From: Bacteroidales bacterium UBA4417
GTDB lineage: Bacteria; Bacteroidota; Bacteroidia; Bacteroidales; UBA4417
Direction: 5' to 3'
Assembly: GCA_002389705.1 (NCBI GenBank)
Contig: DGQJ01000028.1
Span: forward strand, 28,078 to 42,967
DNA: 14,890 bases
How positions within the stretch are numbered: the first letter of the stretch is position 1; every line of letters begins with the position of its first letter. Below are positions 6,989-14,869 of this stretch, piece after piece. Made by a program: the position numbers and the translations under genes. Under the pieces are notes generated by a model. It saw only the letters and a program-made list of their open reading frames with translations, was not told the origin of the DNA and ran no database searches.

Positions 6989-8686
6989 TTATTTACTCAC
7001 TTCAAAAGTACCGGTAACGGTTACCATTTCTCCTTTTTCATTGATTCCTTCAAGCATCAGGGTGTAGGTTCCGGGCGTATCAGGGGCAGTAAATGTGTAT
7101 TTTTCGGTAGTTCCGCTTTTAATCTTTATACCCGGTTTCCAGAGTACCGTGTTGCGCGTATCAGGATGCCCGGCATTGTCATCATAACCTGAGGGTTTAC
7201 AACTGTTTTCGCTGAGGAAGGTGAAATTGATGAAAATTCCTGCCGAAGGCAGGTCGATGCCTGCAAAATCAGCTTTCTTCGATATAATACTTATCACACC
7301 TCCATAGGTTTGCCCCCCTTTAATATAATCGTCCTTCACAACTTCGATACGCGAAATGTTTTGAGGCGAGGCTGCAAGCACTTTGGCCGGTTCATCAACA
7401 GCTACATAATCGACCATAACGAGCGGTTCGTACAGCGAAACACCCCGGGTACCCAGCACATCAAACCGGGGCTGCCCTTTGCGTTTTCGTACTTTTACCT
7501 CGCTGGGCAGTTCATTGAAATATTCCTCCAGGGTTGGTAGTTGTATGTATCTGTCGATATAAATGATGTTGGTAGGCTTACCGTAGAACGGATATTTCTC
7601 AATTTTCGGTTTTCTTTTGTTCCCGGTACTATCTGTATAGTAATGCGTGCTGATCTGTACGTTTTGTGCCATATCCTGCAAATTCTTCATATCGTCGGCT
7701 GACAGGTTTATAGCCGGCGAAGGCAATTGAACTGGTAAGGTGCAAAAATCGTTATCGACCCAGATTTTTACTTTTACTGAGTCAATTTTTTCGGCACACA
7801 CAAACAAGTCGCGCGTACCAGCATACGAAGGCATGGCAAAATGAAACTGACCGGTGCTGTCGGTTCGTACCGACATAAAATCCCGACCTTCGCCAATAAT
7901 GGATAAATTTACTTTTTTGTCAATTACAGGTACGCCAGCAGGATTTTGGGTGAGTTTACCGGTTATTGAAAGCCCACGGGTTTCGGGGTAGTATTCGGTA
8001 TTACCTGCTAATTTTTTATTGGTCTGAACCATCGCGACGGGTTTCGAAATGTAATTGCCCGGGATCACCGAAAGACAAACATTATTCAGAGGTACATTCT
8101 CATCATCTTCACCGGCAGGGGCCAGTGAGATAGAAACCGTAACGTTTTCGCGCGCGGCGTAACTGTTTTTATCAGCCGAAACAAACAGCGCATCACTCAT
8201 GCCGTGGCTCCTGAGTGAAACTACCTGGGTAGCTGTTGTCTGCGATTTGTTATTTTTTGCAAGTACCTCATCTCGGTATGGATTGATAATAATAACCTGG
8301 TTGTAGCCATACGACTCAGGTCCGTTGTTACGCATCACTTTGGTATAGGCCCGGATATAATAAGCACCTGAAATCAGGTTTTCGGGAATATCAATACAGC
8401 CTGATACTGAATTGTCGCTGATCAGGTATTTATTTCCGGCTATCCTGTTTCCATCAGGTGTAATTATTTCGCAATAAAGGATTTCGCTTTCAACCGGTAT
8501 GCTCAGGTCCTTACCAGCCGAAATACTTGCGAAAAATTTAACCTGCTCGGTAGTGATATAAACTGACCGGTCGGTAATGAGTACCACTTTTTCAGTATTC
8601 TGAGCTACCAGAACTAAAGGGCATGCTGCAAAGCATGGCCATGCAAGGATCAGAAGTGCGAAAATGGAAATATGTCTTTTATACAT
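6989..8686 (-). CDS. Secreted MG2-like protein with TonB-plug-like domain, no barrel
   Basis: Starting at ATG 8686 (a TTG two codons earlier also fits), the product is 565 residues. Residues 1-29 look like a signal peptide ending near LVLVAQ. Next come a macroglobulin/MG2-like domain (about 35-140; LITDRSVYITTEQVKFFASI), a second MG-like repeat (about 165-240; FVSADKNSYAARENVTVSI), and a carboxypeptidase-regulatory-like beta-sandwich (about 243-305). A TonB-receptor plug-like segment follows (about 375-475; EPLVMVDYV, ISRIEVVKDD, YGGVISIISKK). The C-terminal domain is again sandwich-like (about 508-565; RNTVLWKPGIKIKSG, YTFTAPDTPGTYTLMLEG). There is no beta-barrel, so it cannot be a receptor itself. 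It sits between two DUF4249-type lipoprotein genes, 7 nt downstream of the first, and probably assembles with the receptor and lipoproteins at the outer membrane (inference). Similar MG2-plus-plug proteins occur across Bacteroidota but their function is not known to me. Confidence 0.75.
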   Translation of the reverse strand: MYKRHISIFALLILAWPCFAACPLVLVAQNTEKVVLITDRSVYITTEQVKFFASISAGKDLSIPVESEILYCEIITPDGNRIAGNKYLISDNSVSGCIDIPENLISGAYYIRAYTKVMRNNGPESYGYNQVIIINPYRDEVLAKNNKSQTTATQVVSLRSHGMSDALFVSADKNSYAARENVTVSISLAPAGEDDENVPLNNVCLSVIPGNYISKPVAMVQTNKKLAGNTEYYPETRGLSITGKLTQNPAGVPVIDKKVNLSIIGEGRDFMSVRTDSTGQFHFAMPSYAGTRDLFVCAEKIDSVKVKIWVDNDFCTLPVQLPSPAINLSADDMKNLQDMAQNVQISTHYYTDSTGNKRKPKIEKYPFYGKPTNIIYIDRYIQLPTLEEYFNELPSEVKVRKRKGQPRFDVLGTRGVSLYEPLVMVDYVAVDEPAKVLAASPQNISRIEVVKDDYIKGGQTYGGVISIISKKADFAGIDLPSAGIFINFTFLSENSCKPSGYDDNAGHPDTRNTVLWKPGIKIKSGTTEKYTFTAPDTPGTYTLMLEGINEKGEMVTVTGTFEVSK

Positions 8687-8693
8687 TTTCAAA

Positions 8694-9884
8694 TTAATTA
8701 GGCCAGTAATCGGGTTTAACGGTGGTTCCTCCTACGGTAGAAGTGCAATCAACGCACTCATGGTCAATGGTTAGTAAATCATAGGTCGAAACCCATTGAT
8801 CATCAATCCATATCGATCGTTGCGGAAGATAGATAGGGTATTTTATGGGGTCAGTACCCCGCAGGCCGCCCCAGGGCAAACTTCCTATTACACAGTTGAA
8901 TACAAATTCAATGGGCAGATCAGGGACATCCTTTACAAAAATTCTTTTCTGGCTTACGGTAGTCGCACTAAAAAATCCAAGCACGTCCTGGTCGGGGTTG
9001 GTAATATTATGCAGGTTGCCTTTTATTGACATCGGTTGGCTTTCATATAGACCGCCTTGCTCCTGGCTGTTTATGCGTATTTTTTCCCAGTATTTGAACG
9101 CTTCATCGCTCATGGTAAATTGTCGCACCAGCAGGCTGTATCCATATACAAGCCGGGCCGACGACTGGTTATCGACAAAGTTAAGGGCATATTTTTTATA
9201 AGAGTTTTCAGCCAGCTCTTTGGTGGAAATCATGTAAACATCTCTCAGGGTGGAGGTTCGCCAGCACACCATTTTTGATGAGTCAGGGGGCAAAGTGTGA
9301 CGCAGCAGGCCGTTATACCACCATTCAATCGGATATTTGGTATGATATTCGTATGTTTCAACCACATCGTACCTATAGTTCCGGCATGAATAGTTGCCCG
9401 CGTTCAGGTCAACATAAAACTGTATGCCATCTGTAAATTCTACAGGCGAAGCGGTGGGTAAACTCTGAACTTCATAATAAACTGAATCAACCGGTGGACC
9501 GGACTGTATCTGGTCGAAATCGGATACTATATGCGTGCCACCGGGAACCAGAATCTCCACTTTAAATGCATTGCCCGGAACAAGTTCGCTCTTGGGTATG
9601 GTTACATCGTAATTTCCGTTCCATACATCAGTTGCCGGGTACTCGTTTCCTTTGGAGTCAATAATTTTAACCGAACAGCCTGTAACAGGAATTATTTCTG
9701 GTTTGCTGATGGGTGATGAAGTTCCGATATTAATCCGCTGAACATCGTCGCCACTATTTACCTGACCGGTAATCACGTATTTTACCGCATCAGTACTCTT
9801 GATTTCCGGGTCGAAGCGCTGAATACACGATGCCATTAAAAACAGGAGCATCGTGGCAATAAATATGTGCCTATTCTGATACAT
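8694..9884 (-). CDS. DUF4249-type outer-membrane lipoprotein, copy 1 of the operon
   Basis: From ATG 9884 the precursor is 396 residues, with a signal peptide ending LFLMASC (Cys20 lipidated). A TTG at 9893 is in frame, but the ATG has GGA 4 nt upstream and leaves a normal lipoprotein signal. The mature start CIQRFDPEIK, the blocks VKIIDSKGNEY, HIVSD and GPPVDSVYY, and the C-terminal HECVDCTSTVGGT match the paralogue at 5721-6773. Compared with it, this copy has two extra segments: a tryptophan-rich insert near PIEWWYNGLLRHTLPPDSSK and about 30 residues before the CVDC motif (around LPQRSIWIDDQWVSTYD). The start overlaps the 3' end of the TonB receptor gene by 14 nt, so the two are probably translated together, as for SusC/SusD pairs. 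I infer a surface lipoprotein partner of that receptor; ligand unknown. Confidence 0.87.
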   Translation of the reverse strand: MYQNRHIFIATMLLFLMASCIQRFDPEIKSTDAVKYVITGQVNSGDDVQRINIGTSSPISKPEIIPVTGCSVKIIDSKGNEYPATDVWNGNYDVTIPKSELVPGNAFKVEILVPGGTHIVSDFDQIQSGPPVDSVYYEVQSLPTASPVEFTDGIQFYVDLNAGNYSCRNYRYDVVETYEYHTKYPIEWWYNGLLRHTLPPDSSKMVCWRTSTLRDVYMISTKELAENSYKKYALNFVDNQSSARLVYGYSLLVRQFTMSDEAFKYWEKIRINSQEQGGLYESQPMSIKGNLHNITNPDQDVLGFFSATTVSQKRIFVKDVPDLPIEFVFNCVIGSLPWGGLRGTDPIKYPIYLPQRSIWIDDQWVSTYDLLTIDHECVDCTSTVGGTTVKPDYWPN

Positions 9885-12642
9885 AATTTCCAAGTTTAAA
9901 CAACCAAGTTGCAGTAAAAACAGGTACTCCGATTACAGAGTACTTATAACTGCGTATAAATCCATCCTCAACCTTATAATACACCGAATATGGATTGTCC
10001 CTTCCAAACGCATTGTACACACTGAAAATAAAGCTGCTGTGCATAAACTTCTGTTTTTTTAGGTTTCCTTCTATGGTAACCGAGAAATCGGTCCTGATAT
10101 AATCCGGGATACGGTAGGCATTTCGCGATGAGTAATCGAGTACCGGTACGCTGTTGTAGTAATACACTGACACCGGGTAGGTAACCGGTTTACCTGTTTG
10201 GTAAGTAAAAATGGATGCCAGCGTTAACCTTCGGTTGGGATGGTAGCTTAGTACAACGTTGAGCGAGTGTGGTATATCATAGTTTGCCGGGTACTCTTTC
10301 CCGTTGTTTATCTGGTCCCATGGATGTTCTCCATCCACTTTTATCAGCGACCGGGAATAGGTGTACGAGATCCAGCCCTCCAGTTTACGCAGGCTGCGTT
10401 TAACATATAGTTCAATGCCATAGGCACGCTGATCACCTTGCAGGACTGATGTTTCCACGTTCGGGGTATTCAGAAAATTGGCTCCGTCCTTAAATTCCGG
10501 GTAATTGGTGGTTTGTTTGTAAAATAGTTCTGCGGAAGTTTCGATTCCGAATTTGGCCAGCGTGCGGAAAACTCCGGCTGAATATTGATTGCTTTTTGAA
10601 GGTGCCAGGTGGTAATCGGCCAGCTTCCACTGCGTGTTGGGCGCAATAGCCGTGGTGGTGCTGAGCATGAACAGGTTCTGGTGCATTTGGTTAAAAGCCA
10701 GTTTAATGGATCCTGCATCATCGGTTTTAAAATTCATCGATACCCTTATGTCGGGTTCATTATATCGTTTAATTGCTTTGTTCTCGTCGAAGTACAAGGT
10801 ATCGGTGATATTCCGGGGTTCCTTGGGAAGGTCGGGTGCATATTCATACACCGTTTTTGGCCCCATAGGTGTAAACATGGTAAACCTACCGCCTACAGTA
10901 AGGTTAAGCCAGGGCAGTACATCGTACGAATCGGATATGTACAGCGAGCTTTCGAGGGCCTTTTCTTTGCCGAGATCTACTTCCTGGCGAAGTGAATTAT
11001 CGCCATAGGGATCCACCGTTCCGCGGTCGAGCTTGTAAAGTACAGTTCCAATACCATATTCGAGCGTGTTCCTGTCGCTGATGGCATGGTTGAAATCAGC
11101 TCTTATTTCGTAATGTTCAATTTTATAGTCGTGCGAATACGCTTTGTTCACATCCTGTTTATCGATGGTTGAAAAAGCATATTGCGACCCGATAACCGAA
11201 AACTCGCCCCTGATAGATTTTCCGAACGTATGGCCTACTGTTGCCGAAACACCGTTGTTTGAATATTCGTACTCATTCAAATCAGATAAACTGAACCGGT
11301 CGTAGCTGTGATACCCGAACAGGGAAACCTGGGTTTTACGGATGTCGTAATTTAACCCGCCTGATACATCATTAAAAGCTGCATTACTGTTGCTGATTAC
11401 CGGGTCGTTTATTTTACTTAGGATCCAGTCGGAATAGGAGGCACGGGCGCTCAGCATATACGACAGTGTGTCTTTTTTAATCGGGCCTTCAACCACCAGG
11501 TTGCCGGTTACCGGGTTTATGCCCCCGCGGGCCATAAAATGTTTTCGGTTTCCCTGCCGGGAAACGATGTCTAATACCGATGAAAGATGTCCGCCATACT
11601 GGGCAGGAATAAATCCCTTGTAAATGGAAAAGTCTTTAATAATGTCGGCATTAAAAGCGGGGAAAAACCCGAAAAGGTGCGAGGTGTTATAAATCGGGAT
11701 TTTGTTAAGGTAAAATGCATTCTGGTCGGAACCGCCGCCCCGAACATTAAGTCCGGCAGAACCTTCGCCGACACTCACAATGCCAGGTAGGGTAGTGGAC
11801 ACTTTCAGTATGTCGCGTTCGCCCATGAGCATTGGCAGCTCCCTGATAGCCTTGATCGACATTTTGTCGAGCCCGGGGTCCTTTGCCCTGATATTCATCT
11901 GCGGATCGCCGTATACAACAATTTCTTTCATTTGTATCACCGACTTCTTCAGGTTTACCGTGAATTCGCCATCCGAAAATACTTCGATCTGGTATTTTTT
12001 ACTCTGGTATCCCATGTACTGGAATGTTGCATTGTAAACACCAGGTTTCAGGCTAAGGCTCAAAAAGCCGTCCATGTCGGAAGCGGCACCTGCCTTAATC
12101 TCGGTTACATAAATTGTTGCACTGAAGATGGCTTCACCTGATTCCTCATCCATAATCCTGCCGGTGATTTTGGCTTTGGTTCCTGAAAGGTGCCCGCCCT
12201 TACGCCCGATTTTCAGGATTTGCAATACATCGGCATTTCGCCCGGTTAAATATCGCTCTTCGCTGGCGGTCAAAACTTTTGAAGTCGTGTCGGGCCTGCC
12301 TTTTTTATCCTCAAAATCGTATGGCGGAAGTGCTGCCAACAATTTTTCGGCCGGCAGTACCACCAGATTTCCATGCCAGTCCGAAACTTCGAGCCCGCTT
12401 CCTAATAAAGCCTGCTCAACCGCTGTTTTTGCATTAACATTATCGAGGCTTACTTCAACCTGCAGCTTTTTAACCCATTTTTCCTGAAAAAAAACCTGTA
12501 CCGAAGTTTCTTTCTGTACCAGGGTGCTGAACTGTGCAAACGACATGCCTTTTACATGAAAAGATGCCAGTTTTTGCGATTGCTGAGCTATGGATGATAC
12601 TGTAAAAAGTAGGAACAAAATCCCTGTTAGCAAACGTTTCAT
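9871..12642 (-). CDS. TonB-dependent outer-membrane receptor (STN, CarboxypepD_reg, plug, barrel)
   Basis: The 923-residue product has a signal peptide (1-19, cut after SSIAQ) and an STN-type domain at about 27-97 (FHVKGMSFAQFSTLVQKET; VSLDNVNAKTAVEQALLGSGL). A carboxypeptidase-regulatory-like domain spans about 157-232 (ITGRIMDEESGEAIFSATIYV; YMGYQSKKY). EIVVYGDP (240-247) resembles a TonB box. The plug covers about 252-365 (LPGIVSVGEGSAGLNVRGGG; IYKGFIPAQYGGHLSSVLDIVSR), and the remainder to the C-terminus has the alternating aromatic pattern of a 22-strand barrel. Such receptors move substrates across the outer membrane using the proton motive force through TonB-ExbBD. STN domains normally signal to FecR-like anti-sigma factors, but none is encoded in this window. 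The ATG overlaps the upstream stop as ATGA, and the stop lies inside the next gene. The substrate cannot be read from sequence. Confidence 0.93.
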   Translation of the reverse strand: MKRLLTGILFLLFTVSSIAQQSQKLASFHVKGMSFAQFSTLVQKETSVQVFFQEKWVKKLQVEVSLDNVNAKTAVEQALLGSGLEVSDWHGNLVVLPAEKLLAALPPYDFEDKKGRPDTTSKVLTASEERYLTGRNADVLQILKIGRKGGHLSGTKAKITGRIMDEESGEAIFSATIYVTEIKAGAASDMDGFLSLSLKPGVYNATFQYMGYQSKKYQIEVFSDGEFTVNLKKSVIQMKEIVVYGDPQMNIRAKDPGLDKMSIKAIRELPMLMGERDILKVSTTLPGIVSVGEGSAGLNVRGGGSDQNAFYLNKIPIYNTSHLFGFFPAFNADIIKDFSIYKGFIPAQYGGHLSSVLDIVSRQGNRKHFMARGGINPVTGNLVVEGPIKKDTLSYMLSARASYSDWILSKINDPVISNSNAAFNDVSGGLNYDIRKTQVSLFGYHSYDRFSLSDLNEYEYSNNGVSATVGHTFGKSIRGEFSVIGSQYAFSTIDKQDVNKAYSHDYKIEHYEIRADFNHAISDRNTLEYGIGTVLYKLDRGTVDPYGDNSLRQEVDLGKEKALESSLYISDSYDVLPWLNLTVGGRFTMFTPMGPKTVYEYAPDLPKEPRNITDTLYFDENKAIKRYNEPDIRVSMNFKTDDAGSIKLAFNQMHQNLFMLSTTTAIAPNTQWKLADYHLAPSKSNQYSAGVFRTLAKFGIETSAELFYKQTTNYPEFKDGANFLNTPNVETSVLQGDQRAYGIELYVKRSLRKLEGWISYTYSRSLIKVDGEHPWDQINNGKEYPANYDIPHSLNVVLSYHPNRRLTLASIFTYQTGKPVTYPVSVYYYNSVPVLDYSSRNAYRIPDYIRTDFSVTIEGNLKKQKFMHSSFIFSVYNAFGRDNPYSVYYKVEDGFIRSYKYSVIGVPVFTATWLFKLGNYVSE

Positions 12643-13355
12643 GTACCAAGGAGTGTATTGCAGTAATTAATAAGTTCGGTCATATGCCTGTCGTCGGCTT
12701 TTTGTACCGTTAATTTATTTTTCCTGATATATTTGAATATCTGGTCGTGGTTTGCCTCAGGAAATGCCTTAACAAAAGAACGGTTGTTTTTGTACTTCTG
12801 ACGTTTACCACCATTGGAAACATACATGGTACGCTGTATTTGTGCAAAATAGTGGACTGATGATTCGGTAAGATTCGAAACTGTAAGCTTCCGGGTGAAG
12901 TAGTATAAAACTTTGGCCGGGCCATTCCCCAGTGTCTGAAATATTTCCTTAATCGTATCAGCAGTAGTAATCACATCGAAATGTTTATTGTGCAGATCGA
13001 AACTTTCGAGCCAGGCAAAAGATATTTGCAGCAGGTTGTCCGAACCAATGGCTGTTTTATACTTCAATACCAGTTGCTGGTTGTAAATGTCGTAATTGAT
13101 AGCCTGGTTCGGATACGATACACCTCGCACCGTTACCGCCCCTGAAGCATCAAAAATGTCGAACATGTACTGGGTTCCCTGTGTGCTGGGTGGCGGGTAG
13201 AAATAATAAGCTAACCCGTTGTACAGCAATGGATCATATCCATAAACCTTATCAACTGTTATTTGCGTGTTTTGTGCAAATACCCCCAGCGATCCGGTTG
13301 CTATTGCCAGCATCAAAAATAAACGCGGCAAAAAATTAATCCCTACTCTTCGCAT
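12639..13355 (-). CDS. Secreted protein of unknown function, first gene of the receptor operon
   Basis: The 238-residue product has a signal peptide (about 1-27, cut near GVFAQ). I do not recognise a named domain. The N-terminal half is rich in Tyr, Gly and Pro and probably all-beta (LLYNGLAYYFYPPP at 43-56; SGAVTVRGVSYPNQAINYDI at 71-90; YNQQLVLKY at 91-99). The C-terminal half is basic and helical (KRQKYKNNRSFVKAF; IFKYIRKNKLTVQKADD; LINYCNTLLG). The N-terminal repeats of Gly-Tyr strands recall periplasmic or outer-membrane beta-proteins of Bacteroidota; it has no lipobox Cys. Its TGA overlaps the receptor's ATG (12639-12642), so the two are translationally coupled and are likely to work in the same process. 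It is the first gene after the AT-rich divergent region, which suggests it leads the operon. Confidence 0.75.
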   Translation of the reverse strand: MRRVGINFLPRLFLMLAIATGSLGVFAQNTQITVDKVYGYDPLLYNGLAYYFYPPPSTQGTQYMFDIFDASGAVTVRGVSYPNQAINYDIYNQQLVLKYKTAIGSDNLLQISFAWLESFDLHNKHFDVITTADTIKEIFQTLGNGPAKVLYYFTRKLTVSNLTESSVHYFAQIQRTMYVSNGGKRQKYKNNRSFVKAFPEANHDQIFKYIRKNKLTVQKADDRHMTELINYCNTLLGT

Positions 13356-13465
13356 GTGTGAAATGATACTGTTTGGAGATAATATTGAAATGTCTTTTGT
13401 TGATATTTTTGGAGTTGCCTCTGAAAGATCATTCTATCCCTTTACATAGGAATGGAAAACTAATG

Positions 13466-13473
13466 CAAATTTA
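13466..13473 (-). promoter_or_regulatory. Candidate -7 element for the receptor operon
   Basis: The minus strand reads TAAATTTG, a full match to TAnnTTTG, about 110 nt before the ATG of the first operon gene at 13355. I found no TTTG-like element 17-23 nt upstream; instead there is A/T-rich sequence. If used, the leader would be about 100 nt and expression may depend on an activator or alternative sigma factor (inference). Confidence 0.35.
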
Positions 13474-13713
13474 CCAAAAATTACTTATGTTCTTATTTTT
13501 TTTATTTAAAATTTTATTCATTTTAAATACCTTTATATCCAGCTTTATACATTTAACATGCTGAATATTAAATATCTTATGATTTTTTGGAAATAGTTGC
13601 TGGTTCAATTGGCCTTATATGCGCCTGAAATCAATCAACAACCTGCATTTGAAAATCTTGCATGTTTGGATTAAATTCCGTTGCAGCCTAAAATCAGTTT
13701 TTAATAATATTCC

Positions 13714-13743
13714 TTTGCTGCATGGCTCACTTGTTTATATTTG
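13714..13743 (+). promoter_or_regulatory. Near-consensus Bacteroidota promoter for the SRPBCC-like gene
   Basis: TTTG at 13714-13717, an 18-nt spacer and TATATTTG at 13736-13743 match the TTTG / TAnnTTTG consensus at every fixed position. Transcription would begin near 13750, giving a leader of about 70 nt before the ATG at 13822. This is the best promoter match in the window. Confidence 0.65.
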
Positions 13744-13821
13744 CGGGCTGTAAAGCATTACCATTGCCCGAAACTGGTAATTTTTTAGAACTGAATTTCA
13801 TCTCATAAGCTTTTAAAAACG

Positions 13822-14559
13822 ATGACTCTGAGGAGATTGTACCTGTATTTTTTATCTGTTTTTTTGCTTTCCGGTTTCCAGGCATGGCCAGCCGGAAACA
13901 TACCTGTACCTATCGATTCCGTTAACTTTACCCGCATCCAGCATAAAAAAGTACGCAAGCTTATCACACAACAGAAGCATTTCGGAGCCAGAACTTTCGA
14001 CGATATTCAACCGGTCTGTTTTAACCTCAGCGATTCGGCTTTCTACAATACCTTTCAGAAATCGCAGATCATCAACCAGGAAATTAATACTGTATGGGAC
14101 AATTTAATTCACCAGTCGCCAAGCGACGAATTTAATGGACGTATTGTTTCTTTTGGGCTGCTCTATTCGAAAAAGAGCAATAACCTGCTTTATCAGAACG
14201 AAACTTTTGATGGGATTGAAGTGGGCCAGATCCTGTTTTTTAATCTGCGGATGCTGAGTGGGATTAAAAATATTGCCGTTGCTATGGAGGTGACACGTAT
14301 GGACAACGCTCAAAAAGTGTTGGAGTATTGCTATATCGATCACGGCAACACGCGGGGAACCCAGCAGTTTATCCTCAAGCCTTTGCCCGACGGTAAAACC
14401 GAAATAACGCAGATTACCCGGTACAAATGTAAGTCGCGTCTGCGCGATCGCAGGTTATATTCTTTTTTCCACGAGCGGATTGTAAGGGAATTTTTGCGAT
14501 CGATAAAAAACAGGAGCGAGAGCCGGGCCATTGCCATGGCAAACGAGGTAATGATGTAA
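13822..14559 (+). CDS. Exported SRPBCC (START/Bet v1)-like protein, function unknown
   Basis: The 245-residue product starts with a signal peptide (MTLRRLYLYFLSVFLLSGFQ, cut near WPAG at about 22-25). The rest fits an SRPBCC-type hotdog-on-helix fold: an entry helix NQEINTVWDNLI (85-96), a run of beta strands (GRIVSFGLLYS; GIEVGQILFFNLRML; IAVAMEVTRMD; KVLEYCYIDHG; GTQQFILKPLPDGKTEITQ), and a long C-terminal helix FFHERIVREFLRSIKN (215-230). SRPBCC proteins bind hydrophobic ligands in a cavity, but the ligand cannot be predicted and the fold call is from pattern alone. It is transcribed away from the receptor operon from its own strong promoter-like sequence. No lipobox Cys is present, so it is probably periplasmic. 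There is no Shine-Dalgarno before the ATG. Confidence 0.7.
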   Translation: MTLRRLYLYFLSVFLLSGFQAWPAGNIPVPIDSVNFTRIQHKKVRKLITQQKHFGARTFDDIQPVCFNLSDSAFYNTFQKSQIINQEINTVWDNLIHQSPSDEFNGRIVSFGLLYSKKSNNLLYQNETFDGIEVGQILFFNLRMLSGIKNIAVAMEVTRMDNAQKVLEYCYIDHGNTRGTQQFILKPLPDGKTEITQITRYKCKSRLRDRRLYSFFHERIVREFLRSIKNRSESRAIAMANEVMM

Positions 14560-14869
14560 CAAATAGCATAGTGCTGAAGAACCGGAATATCTGTCCTGAT
14601 ACTCTTATTTTGTGGCTTGATTTACTCCTTTCTGTTCAGTGTAAGCATTCTGATTACCCTGTTTTTTTACAGCCTCAGCTCATAACGTCTTTTATTTACC
14701 GGAGTTCCTGTAAAGAATTCAGCTTCTGTATGCGCCAATCGTTTCAAAAACAAGTACTTCAATACTAATCGATTACACTCGTTATTCATATCGAAAAAAA
14801 TGATCGGAATGGTTGTATGATCAATCCCATTTTATACTTTTGTGAATTGATTAACAGCAACCATAATAT
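14560..14869. other. Intergenic stretch without a convincing gene
   Basis: These 310 nt follow a + strand gene. A 65-codon frame (14571-14768) begins with GTG and encodes a Cys/Ser-rich peptide with no signal, motif or ribosome-binding site, so I do not call it. No clear terminator hairpin was found after 14559. The right end holds a promoter-like sequence. Confidence 0.6.
14812..14842 (+). promoter_or_regulatory. Bacteroidota-type promoter at the right edge
   Basis: GTTG at 14812-14815, a 19-nt spacer and TACTTTTG at 14835-14842 match TTTG / TAnnTTTG with one mismatch. Two copies of ATGATC (14800-14805 and 14817-14822, 17 nt apart) flank the -33 element and could be an operator, though this may be chance. 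Confidence 0.5.

Larger units (their letters stand above)
13356..13821. other. AT-rich divergent intergenic region
   Basis: These 466 nt separate two divergent genes. The first half is strongly AT-rich, with a run of about nine T at 13495-13503 and further T-rich stretches to about 13540. It holds a good + strand promoter (13714-13743) and a -7-like element for the minus strand (13466-13473). The only longer frame inside (13373-13564) needs a TTG start and encodes low-complexity Leu/Phe/Ile, so I see no gene here. No RNA gene or strong hairpin was found. Confidence 0.7.

Noticed and set aside
8687..8692. TTG start two codons before ATG 8686 in the MG2/plug gene
   Set aside because: ATG is preferred, and the extra two residues add nothing to the signal peptide.
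10609..11008. Overlapping + strand frames of 124-128 codons inside the TonB receptor gene
   Set aside because: They are antisense shadows of the barrel region, which has consistent barrel-strand character in the minus frame.
13373..13564. 63-codon + strand frame rich in Leu, Ile and Phe in the divergent region
   Set aside because: It needs a TTG start and its hydrophobicity simply reflects T-rich DNA; no promoter or ribosome-binding site precedes it.
14571..14768. 65-codon + strand frame after the SRPBCC-like gene
   Set aside because: It starts with GTG, has no ribosome-binding site, signal peptide or recognisable motif, and its Cys/Ser/Gln-rich composition looks like translated non-coding DNA.
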